From: JAXLYX01 sp046351215
GTDB taxonomy: Bacteria; Myxococcota_A; Polyangia; Polyangiales; Houyiibacteriaceae
DNA: 64,000 nucleotides
Direction of reading: 5' to 3'
Assembly (NCBI GenBank): GCA_046351215.1
Contig: JAXLYX010000012.1
Span: 1-64,000, forward strand
This document shows, one piece after another, positions 16,590 through 26,018 of this stretch (position 1 is its first letter; each line of letters opens with the position of its first letter). A program made the translations under genes and the position numbers. A model generated the notes under the pieces. The model saw only the letters and a program-made list of their open reading frames with translations, was not told the origin of the DNA and ran no database searches.

Positions 16590-19500
16590 GTGGAACGACG
16601 TCAGGCACCGGTGAGCCCGCCGAGCGATCCGGCGCTCTTCTCGATGGAGCGCTACGGCATCGTGCGCCCGATCGGGCAGGGCGGCATGGGCGTCGTCTAC
16701 GAAGTCATCGATCGCGAGCGGAACCAGCGCGTCGCGCTCAAGACCATGGCCCAGGTCGACGGAGCCTCCCTCTACCGCTTCAAGCGCGAGTTCCGTTCGC
16801 TCGCCGAGCTCGATCATCCGAACCTCGTCCACCTCCACGAGCTCGTGGTCGACGGCGACCTCCGCTTCTTCACGATGGAGCTCGTCGAGGGCGTCGACTT
16901 CGTGAGCTACGTCCACGGCTCGACCTACGCGCGCTCGCTCCCCACCGAGGCGAGCGGCATCGAGTCGAGGCGCGCCGAGAACGTGCACGACATGCCGACG
17001 GGGATCGTGAAGCTCGCGCACGAGCCCGTCACGGACTGGAACCGCCTCCGGGGCGCGCTCCGTCAGCTCGCCGAAGGGCTCCACGCGCTCCACGTCGTCG
17101 GGAAGCTGCACCGCGACATCAAGCCGTCGAACATCCTCGTCACGAACGACGGCCGCGTCGTGATCCTCGACTTCGGTCTCGTCGTCGATCTCGGGAGCCG
17201 CGCCACCGAGCGCGACGTGATCGCCGGCACCGTCGAGTACATGTCGCCCGAGCAGGCGACCTCGTCGAACCTCGGACCCGCGAGCGATTGGTACAGCGTC
17301 GGCGTCGTGCTCTACGAGGTGCTGACGGGTCGGCTGCCCCACACGGGCAACCGCATCCAGGTGCTCATCGACAAGCAGCAGGTCGATCCGCCGCGTCCGT
17401 CGAGCCTCGGCTTCGAGGTGCCTCGCGATCTCGAGTCACTCTGCATGGCGCTGCTCGCGCGCGAACCCCTCGAGCGACCCGGCGGCGAGGAGGTGCTGAG
17501 GCGGCTCGGCGGCTCGGCGATCGTGCAGGAGCAGCGGATCTCCACCGGCTCGACGGCCGGCGTGCTCGTCGGCCGCGACGAGTCGATCGACGCGATCGCC
17601 CAGGCCTTCGAGAGCACGCGGCGCGGCTTCGCCACCGCCGTGATCCTGAAGGGCTCGTCCGGCGTCGGGAAGACCGCGCTCGCGCGGCAAGCGGCCGAGC
17701 TCCTCGTCGAGCGCGACGGAGCGCTGCTCCTGCGCGGCCGCTGCTTCGAGCACGAGACGCTCCCGTTCAAGGCGGTCGACAGCCTCGTCGACGGCCTCTC
17801 GCACCACCTCGCCGGGCTGCGTCGCGAGAAGGTCGAGGCGCTGCTCCCGACGAACATCCGCGCGCTCGCGAAGATCTTCCCCGTGCTCCTCCGGGTCGAG
17901 GCGATCGCCGCCTTCCCGAAGCAGGACGTGCCGGATCCGCAGGAGCTGAGGCGGCGGGCGTTCGCCGCGTTCCGCGAGCTCTGCCAGCGGCTCTGCACGC
18001 ACTCGCCCCTGATCCTCCTCGTCGACAACCTCCAATGGGGCGATGCCGACAGCGCCGCGCTCTTCGGCGAGCTCTTCCGGGCGCCCGATCCGCCGGCCGT
18101 CCTCCTGCTCGGCACCATCCGAAGCGAGTCCGTCGACGGCAATCCGATCGTCGACGTGCTGCGCGAGGCCGGCCGTCGCGCGGCGGACGTCACGGAGATC
18201 CACGAGCTCGAGGTCGAACCGCTCGCGTACGACGACGCGCGGGCGCTCGCCAAGCGCCTCCTCGGCGCCGCGGCGACGTCGGAGCTCGCCACGGCGATCG
18301 CCGACGAGGCCGGGGGCAGCCCGCTCTTCGTCGAGGCGCTCGTCGGCTACATCCAGGCGCGCGAGATCGAGACCTCGGAGGGGCTCGATCTCGACGACGT
18401 CCTCTACCGCACCGTCGGCGGCCTCCCCGAGGCCGCGCGTCGGCTGCTCGAGGTGACGGCGATCGCGGGGCGTCCGACGGATGTCGAATTCATCCAGGAA
18501 TCGGCCCATATCGGCGGCGCGGAGGCGACCAACGCCCTCCACGTCCTGCGCGCGGCGCGGCTCGTGCGGACGTCGCGGGCGCACGGACACCTCTACCTCG
18601 AGCCCTTCCACGACCGCGTGCGCGAGACGATCGTCGACCGCCTCGATCCCGACGTGCGCAAGGCGGTCCACCGACGCCTCGCGATGGCGATGGTCGGCAC
18701 GGGGCAGCCGGATCCGCAGTCGGTCCTCACGCACCTCCTCGGTGCGGGCGAGGACGCCGAGGCCGCGCGTCAGTCCGTCCTCGCGGCGGCGCGCGCGGAC
18801 GAGAACCTCGCCTTCGATCGTGCGGCCGACTTCTATCGCACCGCGCTCTCGCTCGGCGGCCCCGCCGGCTTCGAGGCCGACGAGCTTCGTCGGCTGAGGC
18901 GGCGTCTCGGCGACGCGCTCGCGAACGCGGGCCGCGGGCAGGACGCCGCGGAGGTCTACGCGGCCGCCGCGGAGTCCGCCCAGGCGGCCGAGCAGATCGA
19001 GCTCCGACGCCTGGTCGCGGACCAGCTCCTCCGCAGCGGCCGGGTCACGGAGGGCGTCCGCGCGACGCAGCGCCTGCTCGAGGCGGTCGGGATCACCTGG
19101 CCGCGCACGCCGTTCCGCGCGTTGCTCGCGATCCTCTGGAACATGCTGCTCGTCGTCTTCGCGCGCTTCCGCTTCGAGCGACGCGGGCTGCGCGACTCGA
19201 GCCAGATCACGCCCGAGGAGCTCTCGCGCATCGACGTCTGCTGGTCCGTGAACCTGGGCCTCTCCTTCGCCGACCCGGTCCGGTCGATCGCGTTCCAGAA
19301 ACGACAGCTCGTGCTCTCGTACCGTGCGGGCGAGCCCATCCGCCTCGCCCGCGCGCTCGGCGCGGAGGTCGTCGCCTGGGCCGCGAACGGCATCGCCTAC
19401 GACGAGCGCACGCAGCGCGTCGTGGAGTCGGCCCGACGCATCGCCTCGCGCGCGGGCTCGACGCATGCGACCGCGTTCGTGACGATGGCCTCGGGCCTCG

Positions 19501-20357
19501 CCGACTACCTCTCCGGCCGCAACGTCTCGGCGCGGGCCTCCCTCGAGGAGGCGCTCGATCTCTTCCGCAACCGCTGCACCGGAGTCGCCTGGGAGCTCGC
19601 GAGCACGGAGGCCTTCCTGCTCTGGACGCTCTTCCGGCTCGGTGAATTCCGCGCGCTCGTCGAGCGTTCGCCCCAGCTCGTGAAGGGCGCCGAGGAGCGC
19701 GGCGACCTCTACCTGCAGTGCATGCTGCGCATGGGCCTGCCGAACCTCCGATGGCTCGTGCTCGATCGGCCCGAGGACGCGCACCGCGAGGCGCTCGACA
19801 TCCTCGGGCGGCTGCCGGGCGAGCCGGCGCCGATGCACCGCTACTACGCGATGATCGCGCGGGTGCACGCCTGCCTCTACTCGGGCGACCTCGAGGAGGC
19901 CATGACCCTCCTCGAGGCCGATTGGGACGCGGTCGAGCAGTCGATGATCTTCCGCATCGAGAGCGTGCGTCACGAGGCCGACTGGCTACGGATGCGCGTG
20001 CGTGCCCGGCTCGCCTTCGCCCGAGGCGACGAGAGCCTGCTCGCGCTCGCGCGCGAGGATGCGGAACGCCTCTCGCGCTCGCCGATCCCCTGGGTCGCGG
20101 GCGTCGGTCACCTCGCGGAGGCCTCGTTCGAGCGCCGGCGGGGACGGCACGACGAGGCCCTCGCGCACCTCGATCGTGCGCAGCGTCTCTTCGACGAGGG
20201 CACGATGCGCATGTTCTCCGCCGCCACCCGGCGTCGGCGCGGCGAGATGGTCGGCCACGGCTCGGGGGCCGATCTCGTCGATCAGGCCGACGCGGCGATG
20301 CGGGCCGAGGGCGTGGTCGATCCGCGACGCATGGCGGACCTGCTCGCGCCGCTCTGA
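16590..20357 (+). CDS. Ser/Thr protein kinase fused to a STAND-like ATPase with TPR-like tail
   Basis: A 1255-aa multidomain regulator of a type abundant in myxobacteria. The kinase (about 20-310) has GQGGMGVVYEV, Lys51, HRDIKPSN (174-181), DFG (194-196) and MSPEQ, so it should be active. An AAA/AAA_16 ATPase follows at about 325-600 with Walker A GSSGVGKT and a Walker B LILLVDNLQWGD. The remaining 600 residues are helical, TPR-like. The 60-residue insert between the kinase lobes before HRD is longer than usual. The start is GTG (16590); a second GTG at 16611 is possible. No membrane segment is evident. Substrates are unknown. Confidence 0.93.
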   Translation: MERRQAPVSPPSDPALFSMERYGIVRPIGQGGMGVVYEVIDRERNQRVALKTMAQVDGASLYRFKREFRSLAELDHPNLVHLHELVVDGDLRFFTMELVEGVDFVSYVHGSTYARSLPTEASGIESRRAENVHDMPTGIVKLAHEPVTDWNRLRGALRQLAEGLHALHVVGKLHRDIKPSNILVTNDGRVVILDFGLVVDLGSRATERDVIAGTVEYMSPEQATSSNLGPASDWYSVGVVLYEVLTGRLPHTGNRIQVLIDKQQVDPPRPSSLGFEVPRDLESLCMALLAREPLERPGGEEVLRRLGGSAIVQEQRISTGSTAGVLVGRDESIDAIAQAFESTRRGFATAVILKGSSGVGKTALARQAAELLVERDGALLLRGRCFEHETLPFKAVDSLVDGLSHHLAGLRREKVEALLPTNIRALAKIFPVLLRVEAIAAFPKQDVPDPQELRRRAFAAFRELCQRLCTHSPLILLVDNLQWGDADSAALFGELFRAPDPPAVLLLGTIRSESVDGNPIVDVLREAGRRAADVTEIHELEVEPLAYDDARALAKRLLGAAATSELATAIADEAGGSPLFVEALVGYIQAREIETSEGLDLDDVLYRTVGGLPEAARRLLEVTAIAGRPTDVEFIQESAHIGGAEATNALHVLRAARLVRTSRAHGHLYLEPFHDRVRETIVDRLDPDVRKAVHRRLAMAMVGTGQPDPQSVLTHLLGAGEDAEAARQSVLAAARADENLAFDRAADFYRTALSLGGPAGFEADELRRLRRRLGDALANAGRGQDAAEVYAAAAESAQAAEQIELRRLVADQLLRSGRVTEGVRATQRLLEAVGITWPRTPFRALLAILWNMLLVVFARFRFERRGLRDSSQITPEELSRIDVCWSVNLGLSFADPVRSIAFQKRQLVLSYRAGEPIRLARALGAEVVAWAANGIAYDERTQRVVESARRIASRAGSTHATAFVTMASGLADYLSGRNVSARASLEEALDLFRNRCTGVAWELASTEAFLLWTLFRLGEFRALVERSPQLVKGAEERGDLYLQCMLRMGLPNLRWLVLDRPEDAHREALDILGRLPGEPAPMHRYYAMIARVHACLYSGDLEEAMTLLEADWDAVEQSMIFRIESVRHEADWLRMRVRARLAFARGDESLLALAREDAERLSRSPIPWVAGVGHLAEASFERRRGRHDEALAHLDRAQRLFDEGTMRMFSAATRRRRGEMVGHGSGADLVDQADAAMRAEGVVDPRRMADLLAPL

Positions 20358-20382
20358 GCCCTCCGGCGCCGGGGCCCGAGCC

Positions 20383-20745
20383 TCAGCCCGTCACGAGCGC
20401 GAAGCCGGCGACGTCGACCAGCTCGTCGATGAAGGGGATGCCGAGGGCCGCGCACGCGCCGCGTGCGATCGCGTCGACGGTGGGATCGCCGGCACCGACG
20501 ATCGCCTCGGATTTGTTCCGCAGCGCGAGGCGCACGAGCTGGCGGACGGCGTAGGGGGCGGCGGCCGCGACGTGGGGCATCCGGCCGAGCTCCGGGGAGC
20601 GCTCGGGCTCGACGGGCGCGTCGGTGACGACGGCCCACGAGACGACGTGCCCGAGCCGTGTGAGGAAACGGTGCAGGGCGAACCTCGCCGCGCTCCAGCG
20701 GCTCGGCTCGTCCGAGGGCCTCGGGATGAGTGCGAGAAGGCGCAT
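20383..20745 (-). CDS. Hypothetical small protein
   Basis: A 120-aa protein with an N-terminal strand-helix unit (MRLLALIPRP, then a basic helix) and a later GAGDPTVDAIA and LGIPFIDELVDVAG, suggesting a small Rossmann-like alpha/beta fold. No family is recognised. The ATG at 20745 is preferred because the frame upstream runs antisense to the next gene. It converges on the kinase-ATPase gene. Confidence 0.55.
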   Translation of the reverse strand: MRLLALIPRPSDEPSRWSAARFALHRFLTRLGHVVSWAVVTDAPVEPERSPELGRMPHVAAAAPYAVRQLVRLALRNKSEAIVGAGDPTVDAIARGACAALGIPFIDELVDVAGFALVTG

Positions 20746-20895
20746 GGGTCTGGAACGCTCGAGCACGGGTCCATGTTCCCATCCGGATCCCCGTCCGCCC
20801 GTGACGATCCCGCGTGTTGCGACGATGTCACGGGACCGTCGGGATCCGCCGCGGATCGCCGCTTCCGAGGGGCTCGGCTGTTCCCGAGGGCGCCC

Positions 20896-21591
20896 ATGGT
20901 GTATGCCCTGACGCACGTGTTCGAGCTCGGTTCGGAGGTCCGCGGGCCCCGTCGTCGGCGACGGTGGGCTCCGCTCTCGGGGGTGACGTACCTCGTCGTC
21001 GCCTCGTGCTTTCTCGTCGGTCGGGCCTCCGCGCAGGAAGCCGCCGAAGCGCCCGCGGCCGAGGAGCCCGAGGCGGAGGAATCCGAGGCCGGAGAGGCCC
21101 CGCACGAAGAGAGCTGGGCCGAGGCCTTCCCCCTGCGTCTCCTCCTCGGCGCCAAGACGGTCGGCTCGTTCGGCGATCCCCTGATCCCGGGCGACAAGCC
21201 GTGGGGCTGGAACATCGGCGCGGCGGTCTACGGCGAGCTCGAGCTGATCCGGAAGTGGCTGAACCTCGAGCTCGGAGGCTCGTTCGTCGCGGGTCCCGAG
21301 GATCGGATGGGACGCTTCGAGCCCTACCTCAAGATGCCCTTCGAGGTGTCGGGGCGCGTCGAGCTCTATTGGGGCGCGGGGCCGACGCTCGGCACGGCGT
21401 ACGGTCCCGAGGGGCGTCTCCTCGTGGTCGGCGGCGCCGTGACGGTCGGCGGCTACTACTTCTTCCGGCCTCGTTTCGCGCTCGACTACGACTTCACTTT
21501 CGAGCTCGCGTCCGCGGGCGGCAACCTCCTCCGCGATTTCGCGTTCGGCCTCGGCTGCGTCACGCGCGTCGGTGAGCTCCCCGAGGACTGA
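20896..21591 (+). CDS. Exported hypothetical beta-rich protein, probable outer-membrane protein
   Basis: A 231-aa protein with a basic start, a hydrophobic signal segment ending near ASA-QE (about residue 50), an acidic Glu/Ala-rich spacer, and alternating hydrophobic strands with aromatic ends (AVYGELELIRKWLNLELGG, VELYWGAGPTLG) ending in a short polar tail. This fits a small outer-membrane beta-barrel. The start is the ATG at 20896; the long signal suggests the true start may be further in, for instance a GTG near 20982. No family is recognised. Confidence 0.65.
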   Translation: MVYALTHVFELGSEVRGPRRRRRWAPLSGVTYLVVASCFLVGRASAQEAAEAPAAEEPEAEESEAGEAPHEESWAEAFPLRLLLGAKTVGSFGDPLIPGDKPWGWNIGAAVYGELELIRKWLNLELGGSFVAGPEDRMGRFEPYLKMPFEVSGRVELYWGAGPTLGTAYGPEGRLLVVGGAVTVGGYYFFRPRFALDYDFTFELASAGGNLLRDFAFGLGCVTRVGELPED

Positions 21592-21664
21592 GCCCTCTTC
21601 GCCCTTGAGCGTGGGCCCCGTTCGTGCATCGATCCGCTTCGACTCCCGAAGAGGAATTACGCCC

Positions 21665-22168
21665 ATGGACGAGCAAGCGAAGAAGACGTCACTCCGGATG
21701 ATCCCCTACGGCCTCTACGTGCTCACGGCCGAGGCGAAGGACGGCAGCGTGGCCGCGGCGACCGTGAACTGGGTCACGCAGGCCTCGTTCCAGCCCCCCC
21801 TCGTCGCCGTCGGCGTGAAGGCCGATTCGGGCTCGCACGCGATCATCGAGCAGACCGGCACGTTCGTGCTCAACGTGCTCGGCAAGGATCAGGGCAAGGC
21901 CGCCTACGCCTTCTTCAAGCCCGCCGTGAAGGAGGGCAACACGATCTCCGGCGAGCCGTTCCGCGTCGGCAAGACCGGCGCCCCGATCCTCGAGAACGCG
22001 CCGGCCTACGTCGAGTGCCGCGTCGTCGAGGCCGTGAAGAAGGGCGACCACACGCTCTTCGTCGCCGAGGTCGTCGAGGCCGGGCTCAAGGCGCCCGTCG
22101 AGGGCCGTCCGGACGACGTCACGCTCGCGATGCGCGATCTCGGCGAGAAGGTCTTCTACGGCGGCTGA
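21665..22168 (+). CDS. Flavin reductase-like domain protein
   Basis: A 167-aa protein of the flavin-reductase-like FMN-binding split-barrel family. It begins with the typical IPYGLYVLTA and AATVNWVTQASFQPPLVAVGV, which bind flavin, followed by FVLNVLGKDQ. Members reduce free flavin with NAD(P)H or bind FMN tightly. There is no fused partner. It lies 20 bp before the phospholipase D gene on the same strand, but that gene has its own -10-like box. A partner monooxygenase is not adjacent. Confidence 0.87.
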   Translation: MDEQAKKTSLRMIPYGLYVLTAEAKDGSVAAATVNWVTQASFQPPLVAVGVKADSGSHAIIEQTGTFVLNVLGKDQGKAAYAFFKPAVKEGNTISGEPFRVGKTGAPILENAPAYVECRVVEAVKKGDHTLFVAEVVEAGLKAPVEGRPDDVTLAMRDLGEKVFYGG

Positions 22169-22176
22169 GCCCGCCC

Positions 22177-22182
22177 TAGGTT
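22177..22182 (+). promoter_or_regulatory. -10-like hexamer before the phospholipase D gene
   Basis: TAGGTT ends 6 nt before the GTG at 22189 with no ribosome-binding site, again suggesting a leaderless mRNA. Confidence 0.35.
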
Positions 22183-22188
22183 CCCGCC

Positions 22189-24936
22189 GTGTTCCGCCGC
22201 CCGCTCGTCGTCGTCGACATCGGTGCCACCACGCCCGTGGCCTCGGCGGGCGCGGCGCGCCTCGCGGTCTTCCCCGACGCCGAGCGCATCGCCATCCTGA
22301 TCCGCCTCGAGACGCCGGTCGGAGCGCAGCTCGGGCCGATGGATCTCGATCGGATCGAGCGCGTGGTCGAGGAGGGGGATCGCGCGCGCGCCTCCGTCGC
22401 GAAGGACTTCGAGGGCCTCGGGCTCCCCGTCGAGACCGAGGTCGCCTTCGACGACGCCCACGGTGCGCTCGACCAGGCCGTGCGCGATCGGTCGCCCGAC
22501 GCGATCGTCTTCCTCTCCTCGGCGCAGCCGATCGGCAAGCGACTGCGCGAGGCGAGCGACCTCGCCGTCCGCTCCGCGCTCCCCGTCGTCCTCGTCGGCG
22601 ACGGGCTCGACGGCCGACCGCCGCGGACCTTCCTCCACCCCTTCGACGGCAAGGGCGCTTCCCTCGCGTCGCTCGGCGCCTTCCTGCGCGATCGCGCCGC
22701 GGCCGGCTGGTCGGTGGAGCTGCTCGCGCTCTCCGAGCCCGAGACCGGCCTCGCGAGCCGCCTCGGCACGCTGAAGAGCCTCGCGGGCACCGAGGCCACG
22801 CTCTCCCTCGAGCGCGGCGACGTGCCCCTCGTCGGCCAGGAGGGCCCGGTCACCGCGATCGTCGAGCGCGCGGACGCGCTCCTCGTCCCGACGGATCTCG
22901 GGATCTCGCTCGTGGCGCGGCGCGCCGAGCGGCTCGTCCTGCGCTCGACGCTCGCGATCCTCCTCCCGCCCGTGCCCCTCGCCGAGCGGAGCGGCCAGCT
23001 CGTGACGAGCGACGGTCTCGTCGTCGGCTCGGAGACGGCCCTGCGCCTCGAGCTCGTCAGCGCGCTCGGCGGACCGAGGCCGCTCGAGGACGGAGCGATC
23101 GAGGCCGTGACCGGCGGACGCAGTGTCGGTCGGCTCGCCTGCCGCGAAGGGACCGTTCGCATCCCCGCGTCGCTCGTGGGGGCCGGCAGCCTCGGGCTCG
23201 GGAGGCCCGTCCGGGGCGAGGACTCGGCCGCCGATCCCCTCGCCTGGGTCGAGACCTCGACGCGTCTCGTCGCCCCCGAGGCGCGCCCCGTCCTGCTCGT
23301 CGACGCGGCGCATCCGGCGGAGATCGTCGCCCGCGCGCGCGCCCGCCTCTCGGAGCCCGAGCGTCTCGTCGTCGCCGTGCGTCTCGACGAGACGCACGCG
23401 CTGTCGGAGCTCCGGCTGCGCTTCGCCGAGCTCGAGGTCTATCTCGTCGACGGGAGGGATCTCCTCGAGGAAGGTCCGACGGACGACGTGCCGCGCGAGG
23501 CGCGCACGGTCCGCCTCGCCCGATGCGCCGCGCGTCTCCGTGGCCGAGGGGTGCGCGTCGACTCCGTGATCCCCTTCGACGAGGGGAAGGCACGCGAGCT
23601 CGGCTTCGCGGTCCTCGACGCCGAGCACCTCAAGCTCGCGGCCGAGCACGTGGCGCACGTCTTCGTCGAGCCGCCGGCGAGCGTGGATCCGTTCGAGCGC
23701 CGTCTCCGCGCCGTCACGGCGACGGAAGCCGTCCCCGGGAACTCGGTCGCGCTCGAGATCGACAACGCCGTCGCACGGAAGAGCCTCGTCCAGGCCATCG
23801 ACGGAGCGCGCGAGCGCGTCCACTGCCAGTGGTACATCGTCGAGGACGACGAGGTCGGTCGGGCGCTCGAGGAGGCGCTGGCGCGCGCGGCGAAGCGCGG
23901 CGTCACGGTGCGCGTGCTCGTCGACTCGCTCTGGAGCCGCCACGGCTCCTACGGTCAGGTGAACCCCCTCGTCGATCGCCTCGAAAAGCTCCCGGGGCTC
24001 CAGGTCTTCGTGGCGAACAAGCTCTCGGCCCTGCCGGGGCTCGACGGGCTCAAGCGACGCGACCACCGCAAGATCATCACCGTCGACGGAGCCGTCGGCC
24101 TCGTCGGAGGCCGCAACCTCGGCCACACCTACTACGCGGGCTTCGACGAGGTCGCGCTCGCGCCGACGTCTCCGCAGACCGAGGTCCCGTGGGTGGATGC
24201 CTCCGTCCGCGTCGAGGGCCCGGCCGTACGCGCGATCGACGAGTCGTTCCGTCTCGCCTGGGTCGAGGCGGGCGGCCACGATTTCGGACTGAAGACGCCG
24301 AAGCCGGCCGGCGACGTGCCGGTCCGGGTCGTCGTGCACTCCGGCCTGCGGGACGCCTGCACGCTCGACGCGTACCTCTCCGTGATCGACGAGGCCCGCT
24401 CCTCGATCGACATCGTGCACGCGTTCCCGCTGCAGCTCGAGCTCCGGGCCGCGCTGCTCCGCGCCGTGCATCGCGGCGTGCGGCTCCGCTTCGTCCTCGG
24501 TCGCGTGAGGCCGGTGTACGGGGACGAGAAGCCGTTCCCCGGCCTCCCGATCCGCGACCTCGCCGACGCGATCATCCGTGGCCGTCTCGACGAGCTCCTC
24601 ATCGCGGGGGCGAAGGCCTACGAGATCGCGATCCCTGCGCGGCCGGGCTGGGATCCCTCGCTCGGCAAGGTGCGTCCCGAGGTCCACGCGAAGCTGCTCC
24701 TCGCCGACGGTCGGATCACCGCGGTCGGGAGCGCGAACCTCGACGTCACGGCGGGCTATTGGGAGAGCGAGCTCCTCCTCGTCGTCGACGATCTCGGCTT
24801 CGCGGCCACCGTCCAGAAGGGGATCGACGACCTCCTCGCGATCTCCGAGCCGATCGATCCCGAGGCGGCTCCGTGGCGCGACTCCCGGGCGATCCGGAGC
24901 TGGCTCAGCGACCATTGGCCGAGCGTGATCGGATGA
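22189..24936 (+). CDS. Phospholipase D/cardiolipin synthase-like protein with long N-terminal extension
   Basis: A 915-aa protein. The C-terminal 400 residues hold two HKD motifs: HRKIITVD (His626, Lys628, Asp633) and HAKLLLAD (His833, Lys835, Asp840), each followed by the usual GGRN or GSANLD. This defines a PLD-family phosphatidyltransferase or phospholipase, cardiolipin synthase being the nearest common role. The first 500 residues are unusual: repeated alpha/beta units (for example DAIVFLSSAQPIGKRLREAS then LPVVLVGDG) recall tandem universal-stress-protein-like domains. No membrane helix is visible. GTG start. The methyltransferase follows 11 nt downstream. Confidence 0.88.
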   Translation: MFRRPLVVVDIGATTPVASAGAARLAVFPDAERIAILIRLETPVGAQLGPMDLDRIERVVEEGDRARASVAKDFEGLGLPVETEVAFDDAHGALDQAVRDRSPDAIVFLSSAQPIGKRLREASDLAVRSALPVVLVGDGLDGRPPRTFLHPFDGKGASLASLGAFLRDRAAAGWSVELLALSEPETGLASRLGTLKSLAGTEATLSLERGDVPLVGQEGPVTAIVERADALLVPTDLGISLVARRAERLVLRSTLAILLPPVPLAERSGQLVTSDGLVVGSETALRLELVSALGGPRPLEDGAIEAVTGGRSVGRLACREGTVRIPASLVGAGSLGLGRPVRGEDSAADPLAWVETSTRLVAPEARPVLLVDAAHPAEIVARARARLSEPERLVVAVRLDETHALSELRLRFAELEVYLVDGRDLLEEGPTDDVPREARTVRLARCAARLRGRGVRVDSVIPFDEGKARELGFAVLDAEHLKLAAEHVAHVFVEPPASVDPFERRLRAVTATEAVPGNSVALEIDNAVARKSLVQAIDGARERVHCQWYIVEDDEVGRALEEALARAAKRGVTVRVLVDSLWSRHGSYGQVNPLVDRLEKLPGLQVFVANKLSALPGLDGLKRRDHRKIITVDGAVGLVGGRNLGHTYYAGFDEVALAPTSPQTEVPWVDASVRVEGPAVRAIDESFRLAWVEAGGHDFGLKTPKPAGDVPVRVVVHSGLRDACTLDAYLSVIDEARSSIDIVHAFPLQLELRAALLRAVHRGVRLRFVLGRVRPVYGDEKPFPGLPIRDLADAIIRGRLDELLIAGAKAYEIAIPARPGWDPSLGKVRPEVHAKLLLADGRITAVGSANLDVTAGYWESELLLVVDDLGFAATVQKGIDDLLAISEPIDPEAAPWRDSRAIRSWLSDHWPSVIG

Positions 24937-24947
24937 GGAGGCGACGC

Positions 24948-25688
24948 ATGCCGGAAGGTGGACATCCCGAGCTCGCTCTCGACCGCGTGGAAGGCCTCGT
25001 CGAGGCGCTGCGCGCGGGGCGCCCCGTCGAGGACGCCGCGTTCGACTCGCTGCTCCCGCCCGCGATCGAGGCACGCTCCGTGCGTCATTTCAGCTCGATC
25101 GACGCGTCGATGCGCGCCGCGCGTTGGCTCGCGGACCTCGGTGCGCGTCGCGTCGTCGACGTGGGCGCCGGCGTCGGCAAGGTCTGCCTCGTCGGCGCGC
25201 TCGTCTCGGACCTCCGCTTCGTCGGCCTCGAGCGACGCAAGACCCTGGTCGACGTCGCGCGCCAGCTCGCCGTGCGTCTCGGCGTCGCCGAGCGCGTGAA
25301 GTTCGTGAAGGGAGGCCTCGGCGCGATCGACCTCGCGGACTACGACGGGGCCTACGTCTACAACCCCTTCGCCGAGCATCTCTCGCCTCCCGACGAGCGC
25401 ATCGACTCCACCGTCCGCTTCGGCCCGCGGCGCTTCGCCAAGGATCTCGAGGCGCTCGAGACGATGCTCGCCGAGGCGCCGGTCGGCTTCCGCCTCGTGA
25501 CGTACTACCGGATGGGCGGGAGGATCGACGACACGTACGAGCTCGTCCACGTCGAGCAGCTCGCCAACGCGCGCCTCCGCCTCTGGGAGAAGCGACACGC
25601 GACGTCGCGCGACCACGTCTGGATCGAGACGGACGACGAGCACGGCGCCGTCCTCGTGAAGCGCGCCGCGACGTGGATCCCGGACTGA
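24948..25688 (+). CDS. SAM-dependent methyltransferase
   Basis: A 246-aa class I methyltransferase fold. The SAM loop is VVDVGAGVGKVCLVGALV, followed by FVGLERRKTLVDVARQLA and an acidic/aromatic catalytic region (DYDGAYVYNPFAEHL). The closest pattern is DOT1-like or small-molecule methyltransferases; the acceptor cannot be told. GAGGAGG (24936-24942) is a strong ribosome-binding site for the ATG at 24948, overlapping the stop codon of the PLD gene, so the two are translationally linked. Confidence 0.8.
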   Translation: MPEGGHPELALDRVEGLVEALRAGRPVEDAAFDSLLPPAIEARSVRHFSSIDASMRAARWLADLGARRVVDVGAGVGKVCLVGALVSDLRFVGLERRKTLVDVARQLAVRLGVAERVKFVKGGLGAIDLADYDGAYVYNPFAEHLSPPDERIDSTVRFGPRRFAKDLEALETMLAEAPVGFRLVTYYRMGGRIDDTYELVHVEQLANARLRLWEKRHATSRDHVWIETDDEHGAVLVKRAATWIPD

Positions 25689-25719
25689 GGCTCGGGGCTC
25701 CCGGTCCTCGGTCTTCGTC

Positions 25720-25980
25720 TCAGGAGCAGGCGCCGTGGCCGCAGGCGGTCTCGTTCGAGACCGGGCCAGCGGTCGTCGTGGCCGAGGCGGGGGAGCCGGC
25801 CGGCGCATCGCTCGCGCTCGAACGATTCGTCGACGTCTCGCCACCCGCGCTCGCCTGCGAGGTGGGCGCGGGGGTCTCCGCCGGCGCGGGGTCGCCCTTG
25901 CAGCCGGCCGCCGCGCCGAGGGCGGCCATCGTCATCGCGATCAGGGTCCGTCGCAACGTCTCGCTCGCTTCGCTCTTCAT
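25720..25980 (-). CDS. Small Ala/Thr/Ser-rich lipoprotein
   Basis: An 86-aa protein with a lipoprotein signal ending LGAAAGC, then a low-complexity tail rich in Ala, Pro, Ser and Thr and a Cys-containing end (ACGHGACS). The ATG at 25980 has GAGGAG 8 nt upstream; the ATG at 25989 lies almost on that sequence and is less likely. No family is recognised. It is 38 bp downstream of the next exported protein gene on the same strand and may share its transcript. Confidence 0.7.
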   Translation of the reverse strand: MKSEASETLRRTLIAMTMAALGAAAGCKGDPAPAETPAPTSQASAGGETSTNRSSASDAPAGSPASATTTAGPVSNETACGHGACS

Positions 25981-26018
25981 CGATCCCATCTCCTCGGTCG
26001 CGAGGCGCAGCGGCCTCT

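Noticed and set aside
14745..19973. Long antisense and alternative frames over the helicase and kinase-ATPase genes
   Set aside because: Arg/Ala-rich or Glu/Arg-rich translations without domains; the real frames carry complete helicase and kinase motifs.
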